The notes beneath the pieces were generated by a model. That model was not told the DNA's origin and did no database searches. It worked only from the letters and a program-made list of their open reading frames with translations. DNA of 24,786 nucleotides from Candidatus Uhrbacteria bacterium (GTDB taxonomy: Bacteria; Patescibacteriota; Patescibacteriia; 2-12-FULL-60-25), in NCBI GenBank assembly GCA_009691315.1, contig SICT01000006.1:1-24786 (forward strand), given 5' to 3'. The translations under genes and the position numbers were made by a program. Shown in pieces: positions 6,336-14,440 of this stretch; the first letter of the stretch is position 1, and each line of letters starts with the position of its first letter.

Positions 6336-7145
6336 ATGCCAAAATTTGAACATCTTGCGCCATCGATTGAAAAGCATGAGCCTGCGACCATGCGCGTGAA
6401 TCGGAAAAAAACGGATCAGGAAAACGTCCGCCAAATGCACGAATATTGTAACGGGGAAGGGATGTTGATCGCTAAGATGATTTTGGAATTGTCGCCCGTT
6501 GTCTCAGTTGCTCATGAATTCGCAGATGAAGGATTCGTAGAAAATGAAAAAACAGTTCTGCGTGGCAGAAAGATTCTTCAATGGATTTTAATGGCCAAGC
6601 ATGGTGATGAGAAGATTGCGGTTGATGTGTTAGAGATGGCAAATCCGTATAGAGTACAGATTATTGTGGCTGAACAAAGAGAAGAGAATTATTTTTATTC
6701 GTCCAAAGGGAAAACGGCTTTTGTCCCGCCACAGGAAACGCCTCTGGATTTAGGGATTGCTCTGCACGAACTTGGTCATGCCGCTCAGTATAGGGAAAAG
6801 GATTGCGAGTCACTTGCTTTACTCTATGAAAATGGAAAGAAGTACGGATTAGACGCTAAGCCAGTCTCCGGCCGTTTGGCGTTGAAGCTCTATGATCAGG
6901 TGATAAAACTTTTGCCTGAGGCACGGGAGCGTGTGGATCATCAGATGATTCAAAAACTGATTTTCAGTATAGAAAGTGAGGCCATCCTTCTTCACGAGCG
7001 CACGGTGCATGAAGTGGCTATAGAAAAAATGCTTCAGAAAAAGTCTCCTGTTCGGATTGAGGTTATCGAGAAGAGAATCAAAATGGAGGAGCAGGTTTTG
7101 GACAAGATACAGGAAGAACTAGGGGAGATTCATAAGAATCAATAA
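6336..7145 (+). CDS. Putative zinc metallopeptidase with HELGH motif
   Basis: 269 residues. The upstream in-frame codons belong to rnpB and its terminator, so the ATG at 6336 is the first credible start. HELGH at 144-148 (context GIALHELGHAAQ) is a gluzincin/metzincin-type HExxH zinc site. A candidate third ligand is a glutamate in the helix IESEAILLHERTVHE (about 212-226), some 65 residues downstream as in gluzincins. The rest is mostly helical with a charged, probably coiled-coil C-terminus (VIEKRIKMEEQVLDKIQEEL). There is no signal peptide or membrane segment, so it is likely cytosolic. The segment YRVQIIVAEQREENYFY before the motif would be the beta edge over the active site. I do not recognise the family. 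The next ORF follows in the same frame after one TAA. Confidence 0.75.
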   Translation: MPKFEHLAPSIEKHEPATMRVNRKKTDQENVRQMHEYCNGEGMLIAKMILELSPVVSVAHEFADEGFVENEKTVLRGRKILQWILMAKHGDEKIAVDVLEMANPYRVQIIVAEQREENYFYSSKGKTAFVPPQETPLDLGIALHELGHAAQYREKDCESLALLYENGKKYGLDAKPVSGRLALKLYDQVIKLLPEARERVDHQMIQKLIFSIESEAILLHERTVHEVAIEKMLQKKSPVRIEVIEKRIKMEEQVLDKIQEELGEIHKNQ

Positions 7146-7148
7146 GCC

Positions 7149-7481
7149 TTGATCAAGAGTTCAAAAATTCGAGCCGCAATTGCTTTGCCTACCCAAATTC
7201 TTGAAAGTGATGCGACCTGGCGTGAGATGCAGTGGTTGCTTCAGCTAAGAGATAAGGCGAAGATAGATTTTTTTCAACCGGTTCAAGCAAAGCGTGAATC
7301 AACGGTTGAACACTTGAAGGAGATGCAGGAGAAAAAAGGCGTGTGTGAGGCATCGGCAGAAGAAGCGTTGACAGCAACAATTGTGGGGCAATCCCGTCAG
7401 GCGCTAGACACCTATGAAGTGACAAAACTTGGAGAATTTCCAAAAATCAAAAAATATCGTCCCAAGAAAAAAGCGGCCTAA
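7149..7481 (+). CDS. Small basic protein of unknown function, same frame as the preceding gene
   Basis: 110 residues if started at TTG 7149, or 84 from the ATG at 7227. It ends in a lysine-rich tail (KIKKYRPKKKAA) that could bind nucleic acid. Only the stop TAA (7143-7145) and one codon separate it from the metallopeptidase gene, in the same frame. It may be a coupled downstream gene, or the C-terminal part of a longer protein cut by a nonsense change. The part between TTG and the ATG (IRAAIALPTQILESDATW) looks protein-like, which favours the longer form. No ribosome binding site is visible. Its TAA overlaps the convergent trpS stop. No homologue is recognised. Confidence 0.5.
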   Translation: MIKSSKIRAAIALPTQILESDATWREMQWLLQLRDKAKIDFFQPVQAKRESTVEHLKEMQEKKGVCEASAEEALTATIVGQSRQALDTYEVTKLGEFPKIKKYRPKKKAA

Positions 7482-8473
7482 TTTCTCCCCAATCCCATTC
7501 GATCCCGCACTAGTTTCATTTTTTCTCGCGCCACATGGCGGGCGGCGTCTCGACCATGATCGAGAACGTTCATGAGATCCTGCGGATGCTCGCGATAATG
7601 TTTAATTTTTTTCGTGATAGGCGCCAGATGCTCGACGACCACTTCCGCGAGAGATTTTTTGAAGTCCCCGTAGCCTTTGCCGGTAAATCGTTTCTCAATC
7701 TGTTCTAAGGTTTCGCCAGTCATGTGGTGATAAATGGTCATGAGATTGGCTACGGCCGGTTTTTTTTCTTCATGGTAGGTAATGCCACTATCTGAATCTG
7801 TGACGGCCCGCATAATTTTATGACGAATGGTGTCGGCATCATCATCGAGCATAATCACGCCATTTTTTGATTCATCACTTTTGCTCATTTTTTGTTCTGG
7901 ATGTGCGAGGCTCATGATGCGAGCGCCATGTTTTTGGATCAGGAGCTCTGGAATGGTGAAAGTTGGACCAAAATGATCGTTAAAACGCTTGCCAAGTAAT
8001 CGCGTCAGTTCCACATGTTGCGTTTGATCATCACCGACCGGTACGATGGTTGTGTCATACAGTAAAATGTCCGCGGCCATGAGTGCTGGATAGGCAAATA
8101 AGCCAAGGCCAGAGCGCTCGCGTCCACCTTTTTTCGATTTGTCTTTAAATTGTGTCATGCGTTCCATTTCACCCATTTTGGCGATGGTTCCCATGATCCA
8201 GCCAAGTTCCGTATGTTCCGGTACTTCGCTTTGAATAAAGATATTACAACGTTTTGGATCAAGACCAACCGCCAGATACGCGGCCGCGATATCAAGTGTG
8301 CCTTGGCGCATGTTTTTTGGATCCTGCGGAACCGTGATGGCGTGCAAATCGACAATGCAAAAATAGCATTCATATTCATGCTGCAGCGTGACCCACTGCC
8401 TAAGCGCGCCAATATAGTTGCCCAAATGTGGCATGCCTGTGGGCTTTACGCCGGAGAAGAGAAGATCTTGCAT
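7478..8473 (-). CDS. trpS: Tryptophanyl-tRNA synthetase
   Basis: Charges tRNA-Trp with tryptophan using ATP, as a cytosolic class Ic homodimer. 331 residues, normal for the bacterial enzyme. The N-terminal SGVKPTGMPHLGNYIG carries the HIGH-type motif (PHLGN, 15-19) and QKMSKSD the KMSKS loop (195-199). VGDDQTQHVELTR (146-158) is the conserved dimer/active-site segment. ALMAADILLYD and AVTDSDSG are further family signatures. It stands alone on the minus strand. Its 3' end overlaps the convergent small basic protein by four bases, and a MITE-like repeat lies 33 bases upstream of its start. The only promoter hint is a TAATGT-like box close to the ATG. Confidence 0.97.
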   Translation of the reverse strand: MQDLLFSGVKPTGMPHLGNYIGALRQWVTLQHEYECYFCIVDLHAITVPQDPKNMRQGTLDIAAAYLAVGLDPKRCNIFIQSEVPEHTELGWIMGTIAKMGEMERMTQFKDKSKKGGRERSGLGLFAYPALMAADILLYDTTIVPVGDDQTQHVELTRLLGKRFNDHFGPTFTIPELLIQKHGARIMSLAHPEQKMSKSDESKNGVIMLDDDADTIRHKIMRAVTDSDSGITYHEEKKPAVANLMTIYHHMTGETLEQIEKRFTGKGYGDFKKSLAEVVVEHLAPITKKIKHYREHPQDLMNVLDHGRDAARHVAREKMKLVRDRMGLGRN

Positions 8474-8506
8474 AGTTCACACATTAAAACACAAAAAGAC
8501 CCATTC

Positions 8507-8582
8507 TGTCATTCCCGCGAAGGCGGGAATCTAGATCCCTGCGGTTCGACTGAGCTCACCGAAGTCCTTCGCAGGGATGACA
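8507..8582. repeat. MITE-like inverted repeat element
   Basis: 76 bp bounded by imperfect 17-bp inverted repeats: TGTCATTCCCGCGAAGG at the left, and the complement of TGTCATCCCTGCGAAGG at the right (15 of 17 match). A sub-hairpin ATTCCCGC/GCGGGAAT sits in the left arm. It fills most of the gap between the ABC gene stop and the trpS start. From memory, similar palindromes are dispersed in many environmental genomes. Confidence 0.75.
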
Positions 8583-8589
8583 TAAAATT

Positions 8590-10368
8590 CTAAGGCAAAA
8601 ATCCACCTGCCTGAATTTCCCACAGAGTTTTGTAGATTCCCGTTTTTTTCAGCAAAGATTCATGTGTGCCAGAATCCATAACCTGACCCTTATCCATCAC
8701 GACAATCCGATCCATTTCCATGATCGTGGATAGACGATGGGCGATCGCGATCGCCGTTTTATCCTTCATGAGTTCATGCAGAGCGCTTTGAATCAATGCT
8801 TCAGATTCCGAGTCTAAGCTCGAAGTTGCTTCATCCAAAAGAAGAATGGGTGCATCTTTTAAAATCGCTCGGGCAATGGCCACGCGCTGACGTTCACCGC
8901 CTGACAGTTTGATGCCGCGTTCACCGACAAATGTTTGATAACCATCAGGTAATTCTTTAATAAATTCATGACAGCGTGCTTTTTTGGCTGCTTCGATCAC
9001 CTCTTTGTCTGTGGCATCACGTTTGCCGTAGCGAATGTTATCCATAAGCGTGCGATGAAAGAGCATCGGCTCTTGCGGAACCAGCGCGATCTGTTCGCGT
9101 AGGCTATGCTGGGTCACTCTGGTGATGTTTTGATCATCGATCAGGATTCTCCCGCGATCAATATCGTAAAAACGAAACAGGAGTTTGACGATCGTGGATT
9201 TACCAGCGCCAGACGGTCCAACCAATCCAACTTTTTCATGCGGTTTGATTTTTAGATTAAATTCCTTCAACACAGGACGGGTTTTGTGATAGGTGAAGGT
9301 GACATCTTGAAATTCGATTTTTCCTTTGGTCAACATGAGAGGTTTTGCCTGTCGGGCATCTTGAATGTCGTAGGGCATTTTTAATATCTCCGTCATCTCC
9401 TTAGCATCAGCGAAGGAGGAGAAGAAATTACGGATGACACGACCAAAGTCCCACAATTTATCGAACAAACCAAGCAAATAGGTTTCGAGCAGGACAAAAT
9501 CACCAATCGAGAATTTTCCCTGTGACCACAATCGAATGGCTAAATAAAATAATCCAATATTGATGGCAAGCATGAGAAAGGCCTGCACCATGTTGTTGAT
9601 CTCTGAAATATTCCAGCTTAAGAGAGTAATTTTAAGGGCCTCCTCTGATTTTTTGATAAATCCTTTATCTTCAAACGTATCACTCTGAAATAATTTTATA
9701 TTGATATTATTCGTGATGCCATCTGCAAGATACCCAGTCTTTACGGAATCAGCCGCCGCACGGGGCTCATCATATTTCAATTTCCATTTCGCGATGGCAT
9801 AGTTCACGAGAACGAATAATATAATCCATGCGAAAAGTGTCAGAGCAAGCCAGGGATACTTACGCCATAAGACAAATAAGATTCCGCCTGTGGTAATAGT
9901 GATGGGGAGAAGTTGCCACTGAAAACTGTCTGAAATGTCTTCAAACGCACGTGTCAGACGATTCACTTTTCGCACCAAACTACCCGTAAAGGAATCGAGA
10001 AAAAATTGATAGGAATGCCCCATCAAATATCGAAAACAGGTCTGCTCTAAATCCGTCATGACACGAGTTTGAAAAAAGGCATTCACAAAACTGGCAATGC
10101 GCAACATGATAAATGCACCGAATTGAGTCAGGAAAATCCAAAAAAGGATTTCTAGAAGAGGTTTGATGGTTGAGGCCTGTGTATTGGGTGTTAATTTCAG
10201 CAACGTATCGATCAAATCCTTGTAGTAGAGAGGAGTAAACAACTGAAAGATTACGGACAGGCTGATGGTGAGCAAAATACACAAAATAATCCAAGGATAT
10301 TGGCGCGCATGGGTAGCAAATATTTTCAGAACATCTTTTGCTGTTGTTGAAGAAGAGAATAATGCCAT
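8590..10368 (-). CDS. ABC exporter half-transporter (permease-ATPase fusion), second of a pair
   Basis: 592 residues, the usual length for an MsbA/MdlB-type half-transporter in the cytoplasmic membrane. Transmembrane segments lie around 25-48, 72-95, 155-190 and 262-300, with the exporter-typical FLDSFTGSLVRKVNR loop near 122-137. The ATPase has Walker A GPSGAGKST (384-392), Q-loop PQEP (431-434), signature LSGGERQ (488-494), Walker B ILLLDEATSSLD (508-519) and the switch His in IAHRLST (H544). It follows the paralogue at 10374-12140 by five bases, and both end in IQAGGFLP. The two are therefore likely to be co-translated and to form a heterodimer. Both ATPase sites keep the Walker B glutamate, so neither is obviously degenerate. 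The substrate cannot be deduced. Confidence 0.93.
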   Translation of the reverse strand: MALFSSSTTAKDVLKIFATHARQYPWIILCILLTISLSVIFQLFTPLYYKDLIDTLLKLTPNTQASTIKPLLEILFWIFLTQFGAFIMLRIASFVNAFFQTRVMTDLEQTCFRYLMGHSYQFFLDSFTGSLVRKVNRLTRAFEDISDSFQWQLLPITITTGGILFVLWRKYPWLALTLFAWIILFVLVNYAIAKWKLKYDEPRAAADSVKTGYLADGITNNINIKLFQSDTFEDKGFIKKSEEALKITLLSWNISEINNMVQAFLMLAINIGLFYLAIRLWSQGKFSIGDFVLLETYLLGLFDKLWDFGRVIRNFFSSFADAKEMTEILKMPYDIQDARQAKPLMLTKGKIEFQDVTFTYHKTRPVLKEFNLKIKPHEKVGLVGPSGAGKSTIVKLLFRFYDIDRGRILIDDQNITRVTQHSLREQIALVPQEPMLFHRTLMDNIRYGKRDATDKEVIEAAKKARCHEFIKELPDGYQTFVGERGIKLSGGERQRVAIARAILKDAPILLLDEATSSLDSESEALIQSALHELMKDKTAIAIAHRLSTIMEMDRIVVMDKGQVMDSGTHESLLKKTGIYKTLWEIQAGGFLP

Positions 10369-10373
10369 ATTAT

Positions 10374-12140
10374 TTATGGTAAAAACCCACCCGCCTGAAT
10401 TTCCCAGAGTTTTTTATAGATGCCATCTTGATGGAGAAGTTGATCATGCGTTCCCGTACTAACGACACGGCCTTCTTCCATCACCACGATGCGATCCATC
10501 TGCATGATCGTAGACAGACGATGGGCAATGGCGATGACCGTTTTATCTTTCATCAATTCCCACAAGGCACTTTGGATCAAAGATTCAGATTCGGAATCCA
10601 AGCTGGATGTTGCCTCATCCAAGATGAGAATCGGTGCGTCTTTGAGAATGGCGCGAGCAATCGCAACACGTTGACGTTCACCGCCAGATAATTTAATACC
10701 ACGCTCACCAACCAGCGTATCATATCCATGCGGAGTATTCAGGATAAATTCATGACAGTATGCTTTTTTTGCCGCCTCGATCACCTCCTCATCTGTCGCA
10801 TCACGTCGTCCATAACGAATATTTTCTATGAGGGTGCGATGGAATAGGAGTGGATCTTGTGGGACGAGGGCGAGCGCATCATGCAAACTGTTCTGCGTCA
10901 CCTTGGAAATTGTTTGCCCGTCAATCAATATTTTTCCGTCATCAAGATCATAAAAACGTAAAAGAAGTTTAATGATCGTCGATTTCCCCGCACCCGATGG
11001 ACCTACGAGTGCAATCTTTTCTTTGGATTTGATGGACAGCATGAAGTCTTGCAGGATGGAACGGGTTTGATGGTAGGTAAATGAGACCTGCTCAAACTCA
11101 ATTGCGCCTTTTTTCACCAGGAGCGATTTCGCACTTTTTACATCCTGAATTTCATGTGGAGTATTTAAGATGTCAACCATTTCTTGAGCGTCCGCGATGG
11201 ACTCGTACACATTTTTAATGGTATTTCCCAGCTCCCAAGTTTTTTGGAGCAACATAAATAAATAGACTTGGCATAAGATCACGTCCCCTAGACTCAAAAT
11301 GCCTTTCTGCCAATAGAGAAAAGCCATCCACATGAGGGTCGCTTCAATGACGATACCGAGGGTATTTTGAAAGAGGTTATTCAATTCTGATAAGCGCCAC
11401 TGAAATGTGCGGATCGTTCTTCGCTCCATGAGGGTAAGGGCATGCCGCTTCGTTTCATCATCCGTGGAATTGAATAGTTTTGTATTCAAGCTATTAGTGA
11501 GAACATCCGATAGATGAGCTACCACGGCTGAATCTTTGCGCGCACGCTCTAAATCATATTTTCTTTTCCACCGAAAGAAAAAAATATTAAGCAGAAGAAA
11601 ACAGCCAAACCATGCGAGAAGCAAGAGACTGAGTGTCGGCGCTCGGCGAGAGAGAACGATCAAGATGCCGGAGAGGGAAACGACAAGCGGAAGCAGTCGC
11701 CATAAAAAGCTTTCAAAGATCACCCCAAATCCTCCGGAGAAATCTCGTACTTGCCGCACTAAGCTACCGGTAAAGGTATCGGTAAAAAAATGGGCAGAGT
11801 GTCCGAGAATATTCCTAAAAGCTGTTTCGTGCAGGCCTTCAATTACGCGGGGCTGTATACAAGTGGTGAGAAATCCCGAGGCTCGCCATAAGAACCAGCC
11901 AAGAGCATGCACACCTATGGCCAGTATGAGCATGGTGCCCAGGTTTGGTAGAAATGGTGTTTTATCCGCTGTTTGTTGCGCAACGGCTAACCCATCAAGC
12001 AAGCGTTTATAGAGCCATGGAGTGATCACGCCAACGGCTTCCGCCGAAGCGATAGAGAGAATTAGAAGAAAGACCGTTCCACGGAAAGGTTTGAGATGTA
12101 AAAAATATTGTCTTAAAACCGATGTCTTTTTTTGAGACAT
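10374..12140 (-). CDS. ABC exporter half-transporter (permease-ATPase fusion), first of a pair
   Basis: 588 residues with the same architecture as its neighbour. The six-helix exporter domain includes FTDTFTGSLVRQVRDF (119-134). The ATPase has Walker A GPSGAGKST (380-388), Q-loop PQDP (427-430), LSGGERQ (484-490), Walker B ILILDEATSSLD (504-515) and H540. The ATPase halves of the two proteins are close relatives and the membrane halves more diverged, consistent with an old tandem duplication that specialised into a heterodimer. It is the first gene of a two-gene operon. A perfect TATAAT lies five bases before the ATG, so the transcript is probably leaderless. Lipid or drug export is usual for the family, but the substrate here is unknown. 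Confidence 0.93.
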   Translation of the reverse strand: MSQKKTSVLRQYFLHLKPFRGTVFLLILSIASAEAVGVITPWLYKRLLDGLAVAQQTADKTPFLPNLGTMLILAIGVHALGWFLWRASGFLTTCIQPRVIEGLHETAFRNILGHSAHFFTDTFTGSLVRQVRDFSGGFGVIFESFLWRLLPLVVSLSGILIVLSRRAPTLSLLLLAWFGCFLLLNIFFFRWKRKYDLERARKDSAVVAHLSDVLTNSLNTKLFNSTDDETKRHALTLMERRTIRTFQWRLSELNNLFQNTLGIVIEATLMWMAFLYWQKGILSLGDVILCQVYLFMLLQKTWELGNTIKNVYESIADAQEMVDILNTPHEIQDVKSAKSLLVKKGAIEFEQVSFTYHQTRSILQDFMLSIKSKEKIALVGPSGAGKSTIIKLLLRFYDLDDGKILIDGQTISKVTQNSLHDALALVPQDPLLFHRTLIENIRYGRRDATDEEVIEAAKKAYCHEFILNTPHGYDTLVGERGIKLSGGERQRVAIARAILKDAPILILDEATSSLDSESESLIQSALWELMKDKTVIAIAHRLSTIMQMDRIVVMEEGRVVSTGTHDQLLHQDGIYKKLWEIQAGGFLP

Positions 12141-12145
12141 GTTTG

Positions 12146-12151
12146 ATTATA
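12146..12151 (-). promoter_or_regulatory. -10 box of the ABC transporter operon
   Basis: A perfect TATAAT on the minus strand with CAAAC between it and the ATG at 12140. Transcription should start at the A of the start codon (leaderless). No good -35 is seen at 16-18 bases; TTGTTT lies 14 bases upstream. Confidence 0.55.
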
Positions 12152-12174
12152 ATACGCGAAAAATAAAACAACCG

Positions 12175-12239
12175 ATAGGGGCGAATCTTGCATTCGCCCT
12201 GGGCAGACCGATCAGGGCAAACGCAAGGTCTGCCCCTAC
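12175..12239. repeat. Palindromic repeat (copy B)
   Basis: A 65-bp relative of the element at 3695-3768. Ends are TAGGGGC and GCCCCTAC; inner parts are GGGGCGAA...TTCGCCCTGG and CAGGGCAAACGCAAGG. The middle spacer differs and is shorter than in copy A. It lies between RNase J and the ABC operon promoter and could terminate rnj transcription. Confidence 0.8.
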
Positions 12240-12260
12240 AGTTTAAAAAAAATGATTCTT

Positions 12261-14243
12261 TTAAACCTCAATAATAACTGGCACGATCATGGGACGCTGA
12301 TGTGTTTTGATAAAGAGGAATTCACCGATTTGGTCACGAATTTTATCTTTGAGATACATCCCATTGGTATGGGGTCCCGCATCTCTTTCTTTGAGAATAC
12401 TCATGCCTTTCAAGCGTGTTTGTTGAATGAGTTCTTGATGTTCTTTCATGTAGACGAAACCGCGCGAGATAATATCTGGGAGCGCTTGGGGCGCACCCGT
12501 CTTGCCATCAATCACGGCGACCACAACCACCATACCTTCTTCGGCAAGTTCTTGACGATCACGGAGAACAATTTGGTTGGTGTTGCCCATGCCGAGTCCA
12601 TCGATAAAGACATAATCCGTCACCACTTTTTTGTTGGTCAGCTGACCATTCCGTTCTTTGTCGAATTCCATGATTTGACCGTTGTCAGCAATGAGAATAT
12701 TTTTTGGGTCAAAACCATTTGCCACCGCGGCCTTTTCATGGTCACGCAAGAAAGAATAATGACCTTCAATCGGAATCAGATATTTTGGTTTTATCATCTG
12801 GTTCATTTCCACCAGATCTTCTTGCTGGGCATGACCACCTGCGTGTACATCCATCATTTTATAATGAATAACATTCGCGCCTTCACGGCAGAGCGTATCT
12901 TTCACGCGTTGAACCGAGCGTTCATTGCCTGGAATAACAGACGAGGAAAACACGACCGTATCACCCGGCTGAATGGAAATAAATGGATGTTCACGATTGG
13001 CAATGCGCATGAGCGCGGCTCGTTCTTCGCCCTGCGCCCCGGTGCAGATGATCGCTACTTTATCGCGCGGATAACTCTCGATCTCTTTAGGTTCAATCAT
13101 GGTTGCTTTTCCAATTTTCATATATCCCAACTGTTGAGCAATCGCGATATTAGAACGCATGGAAAATCCTTGAACAGCGATTTTACGCCCTTGGCGTTCA
13201 CAGGCCAGAATAATTTGTTGGATACGCGAAAGCATAGAAGCGAACGTTCCAAGAATGACACGTCCGGTGGCGTTCTTCATGATGTCATCAATGTTGTGTT
13301 GGATCTCGGTTTCCGGCAATTGTTTGCCAGGTTTTGAGGCATTGGTCGAATCGATCATAAGGGCCAGAACATTCCGTGTGCCAAGTGCTTTAATTTTTTC
13401 TGTTTCTTGAACAGACTGCGCGCCCGGAGCGTCATCCAGTTTAAAATCTCCGGTGTGAACGATAATTCCGCATGGGGTATTTACGATCACGCCTAAAGAA
13501 GAGGGAACGGAGTGGGCCACCCCAAAGAATTCTACTTTGAATGCACCTAACTGGAGCACGTCATCAGATTTTATGGAAAAGAGATTGAGTGGTGGTGCTC
13601 CTTGATGATCCTCTTGGCGTTTTTGAATAATGCCGCAGGTGAGATCACTCGCAAAAAGTGGGGGATTGCCCAAGATAGGCATGAGATGTGGGATACCACC
13701 GATATGATCGTAGTGAGCATGTGTGATAATCACCGCACGAATATTTTTTTCTTTGCCTTTTAAACAGGAAATATTCGGCACAATGTAATCAACGCCTGGC
13801 ATGTCCTCATCTGGAAACTGCAAACCCATATCAATGATAATGATATCGTTGCCATATTCCATCACGGTCATGTTGCGACCGACTTCCTCATTGCCGCCGA
13901 TGACCATGATACGCAAACGATCATCTCCTGGCGTAAGTAGATCCGCATCTGATCCGGTTTTGTGAAATGGTTTATGTTTAAACGTGTTCATGCGCGGAGC
14001 TGCCACAAAAGCGCCACCCATGGGACCACGTTTATGTTTGCCACCAGCGCGTGCTCCGCCAGTTGGCGGACGAATTTCATGTCTATCACTTGTTCCACGA
14101 GGTGCTTCTTCTTTATTCAAACCTTGCTTTAAAGACAGGCTTGGATTAAAGCTTTTGAAGATTTTCTTCGGTTTTGGTCTAAACGAACTACCGCTAGGAC
14201 GAAACGAACCGCCCGCGTTTGCGGGTTTTTTTATTGCTTCCAT
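12261..14243 (-). CDS. rnj: Ribonuclease J with long basic N-terminal extension
   Basis: Metallo-beta-lactamase/beta-CASP ribonuclease with endo- and 5'-3' exonuclease activity in mRNA decay and rRNA processing. The core starts near residue 108 (LRIMVIGGNEEVGRN). Zinc-site HAHYDHIGG is at 175-183 (the first variable position is Ala, not the common Gly), and HTGDFKLDD lies in the second half of the lactamase fold. The beta-CASP part contains DSTNAS, GTFASMLSRIQQ and the C-terminal HAGGHAQQED, with PIEGHYSFLRDH. At 660 residues it exceeds the usual 550-560 because of about 107 N-terminal residues rich in Arg, Lys, Gly and Pro. These look disordered and may bind RNA or ribosomes. It has its own promoter at the end of hicA and a leader of about 145 bases. 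Its stop lies in an A/T-rich hairpin at 12241-12266. Confidence 0.95.
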   Translation of the reverse strand: MEAIKKPANAGGSFRPSGSSFRPKPKKIFKSFNPSLSLKQGLNKEEAPRGTSDRHEIRPPTGGARAGGKHKRGPMGGAFVAAPRMNTFKHKPFHKTGSDADLLTPGDDRLRIMVIGGNEEVGRNMTVMEYGNDIIIIDMGLQFPDEDMPGVDYIVPNISCLKGKEKNIRAVIITHAHYDHIGGIPHLMPILGNPPLFASDLTCGIIQKRQEDHQGAPPLNLFSIKSDDVLQLGAFKVEFFGVAHSVPSSLGVIVNTPCGIIVHTGDFKLDDAPGAQSVQETEKIKALGTRNVLALMIDSTNASKPGKQLPETEIQHNIDDIMKNATGRVILGTFASMLSRIQQIILACERQGRKIAVQGFSMRSNIAIAQQLGYMKIGKATMIEPKEIESYPRDKVAIICTGAQGEERAALMRIANREHPFISIQPGDTVVFSSSVIPGNERSVQRVKDTLCREGANVIHYKMMDVHAGGHAQQEDLVEMNQMIKPKYLIPIEGHYSFLRDHEKAAVANGFDPKNILIADNGQIMEFDKERNGQLTNKKVVTDYVFIDGLGMGNTNQIVLRDRQELAEEGMVVVVAVIDGKTGAPQALPDIISRGFVYMKEHQELIQQTRLKGMSILKERDAGPHTNGMYLKDKIRDQIGEFLFIKTHQRPMIVPVIIEV

Positions 14244-14388
14244 AACAAAATAAGTTGTGTTAAACGAAAAAGGTAAATTGTTTTACGTCGAGGCTTAATG
14301 CCTCATTTCACGACTTTCGAAGGGCTCGATCGCCGTTCGCCGGCTGGCGAAGGCGGAAAGATCGGACCAAACGAAAAGCTTGAATTAG
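14244..14388 (-). other. Structured 5' leader of RNase J mRNA
   Basis: About 145 bases between the predicted start site and the RNase J ATG, with no ORF of note. It holds a hairpin with stem GAGGC/GCCTC and loop ATTAA (14290-14304) and a stronger one, TTCGCC/GGCGAA (14335-14350). No known riboswitch is recognised. RNase J or RNase III autoregulation through this leader is possible (inference). Confidence 0.4.
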
Positions 14389-14393
14389 TGAGT

Positions 14394-14422
14394 ATGATAT
14401 CAGGCTCCCTGTTTATTGTCAA
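14394..14422 (-). promoter_or_regulatory. RNase J promoter
   Basis: Minus-strand -35 TTGACA (14422-14417), a 17-base spacer, -10 TATCAT (14399-14394). The -35 starts three bases past the hicA stop codon. Confidence 0.7.
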
Positions 14423-14440
14423 GCTCAAAATTTTTTGAGC
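14423..14440 (-). terminator. Possible weak terminator at the hicA stop
   Basis: Palindrome GCTCAAAA-2-TTTTGAGC covers the last hicA codons and its TGA, right before the RNase J -35 box. There is no long T tract after it, so read-through from hicBA into rnj is plausible. Confidence 0.35.

Noticed and set aside
12252..13337. A long plus-strand ORF (361 codons) antisense to RNase J
   Set aside because: It is a mirror of the RNase J coding frame, rich in His/Phe/Asn from reversed codons, with no recognisable domain or promoter.
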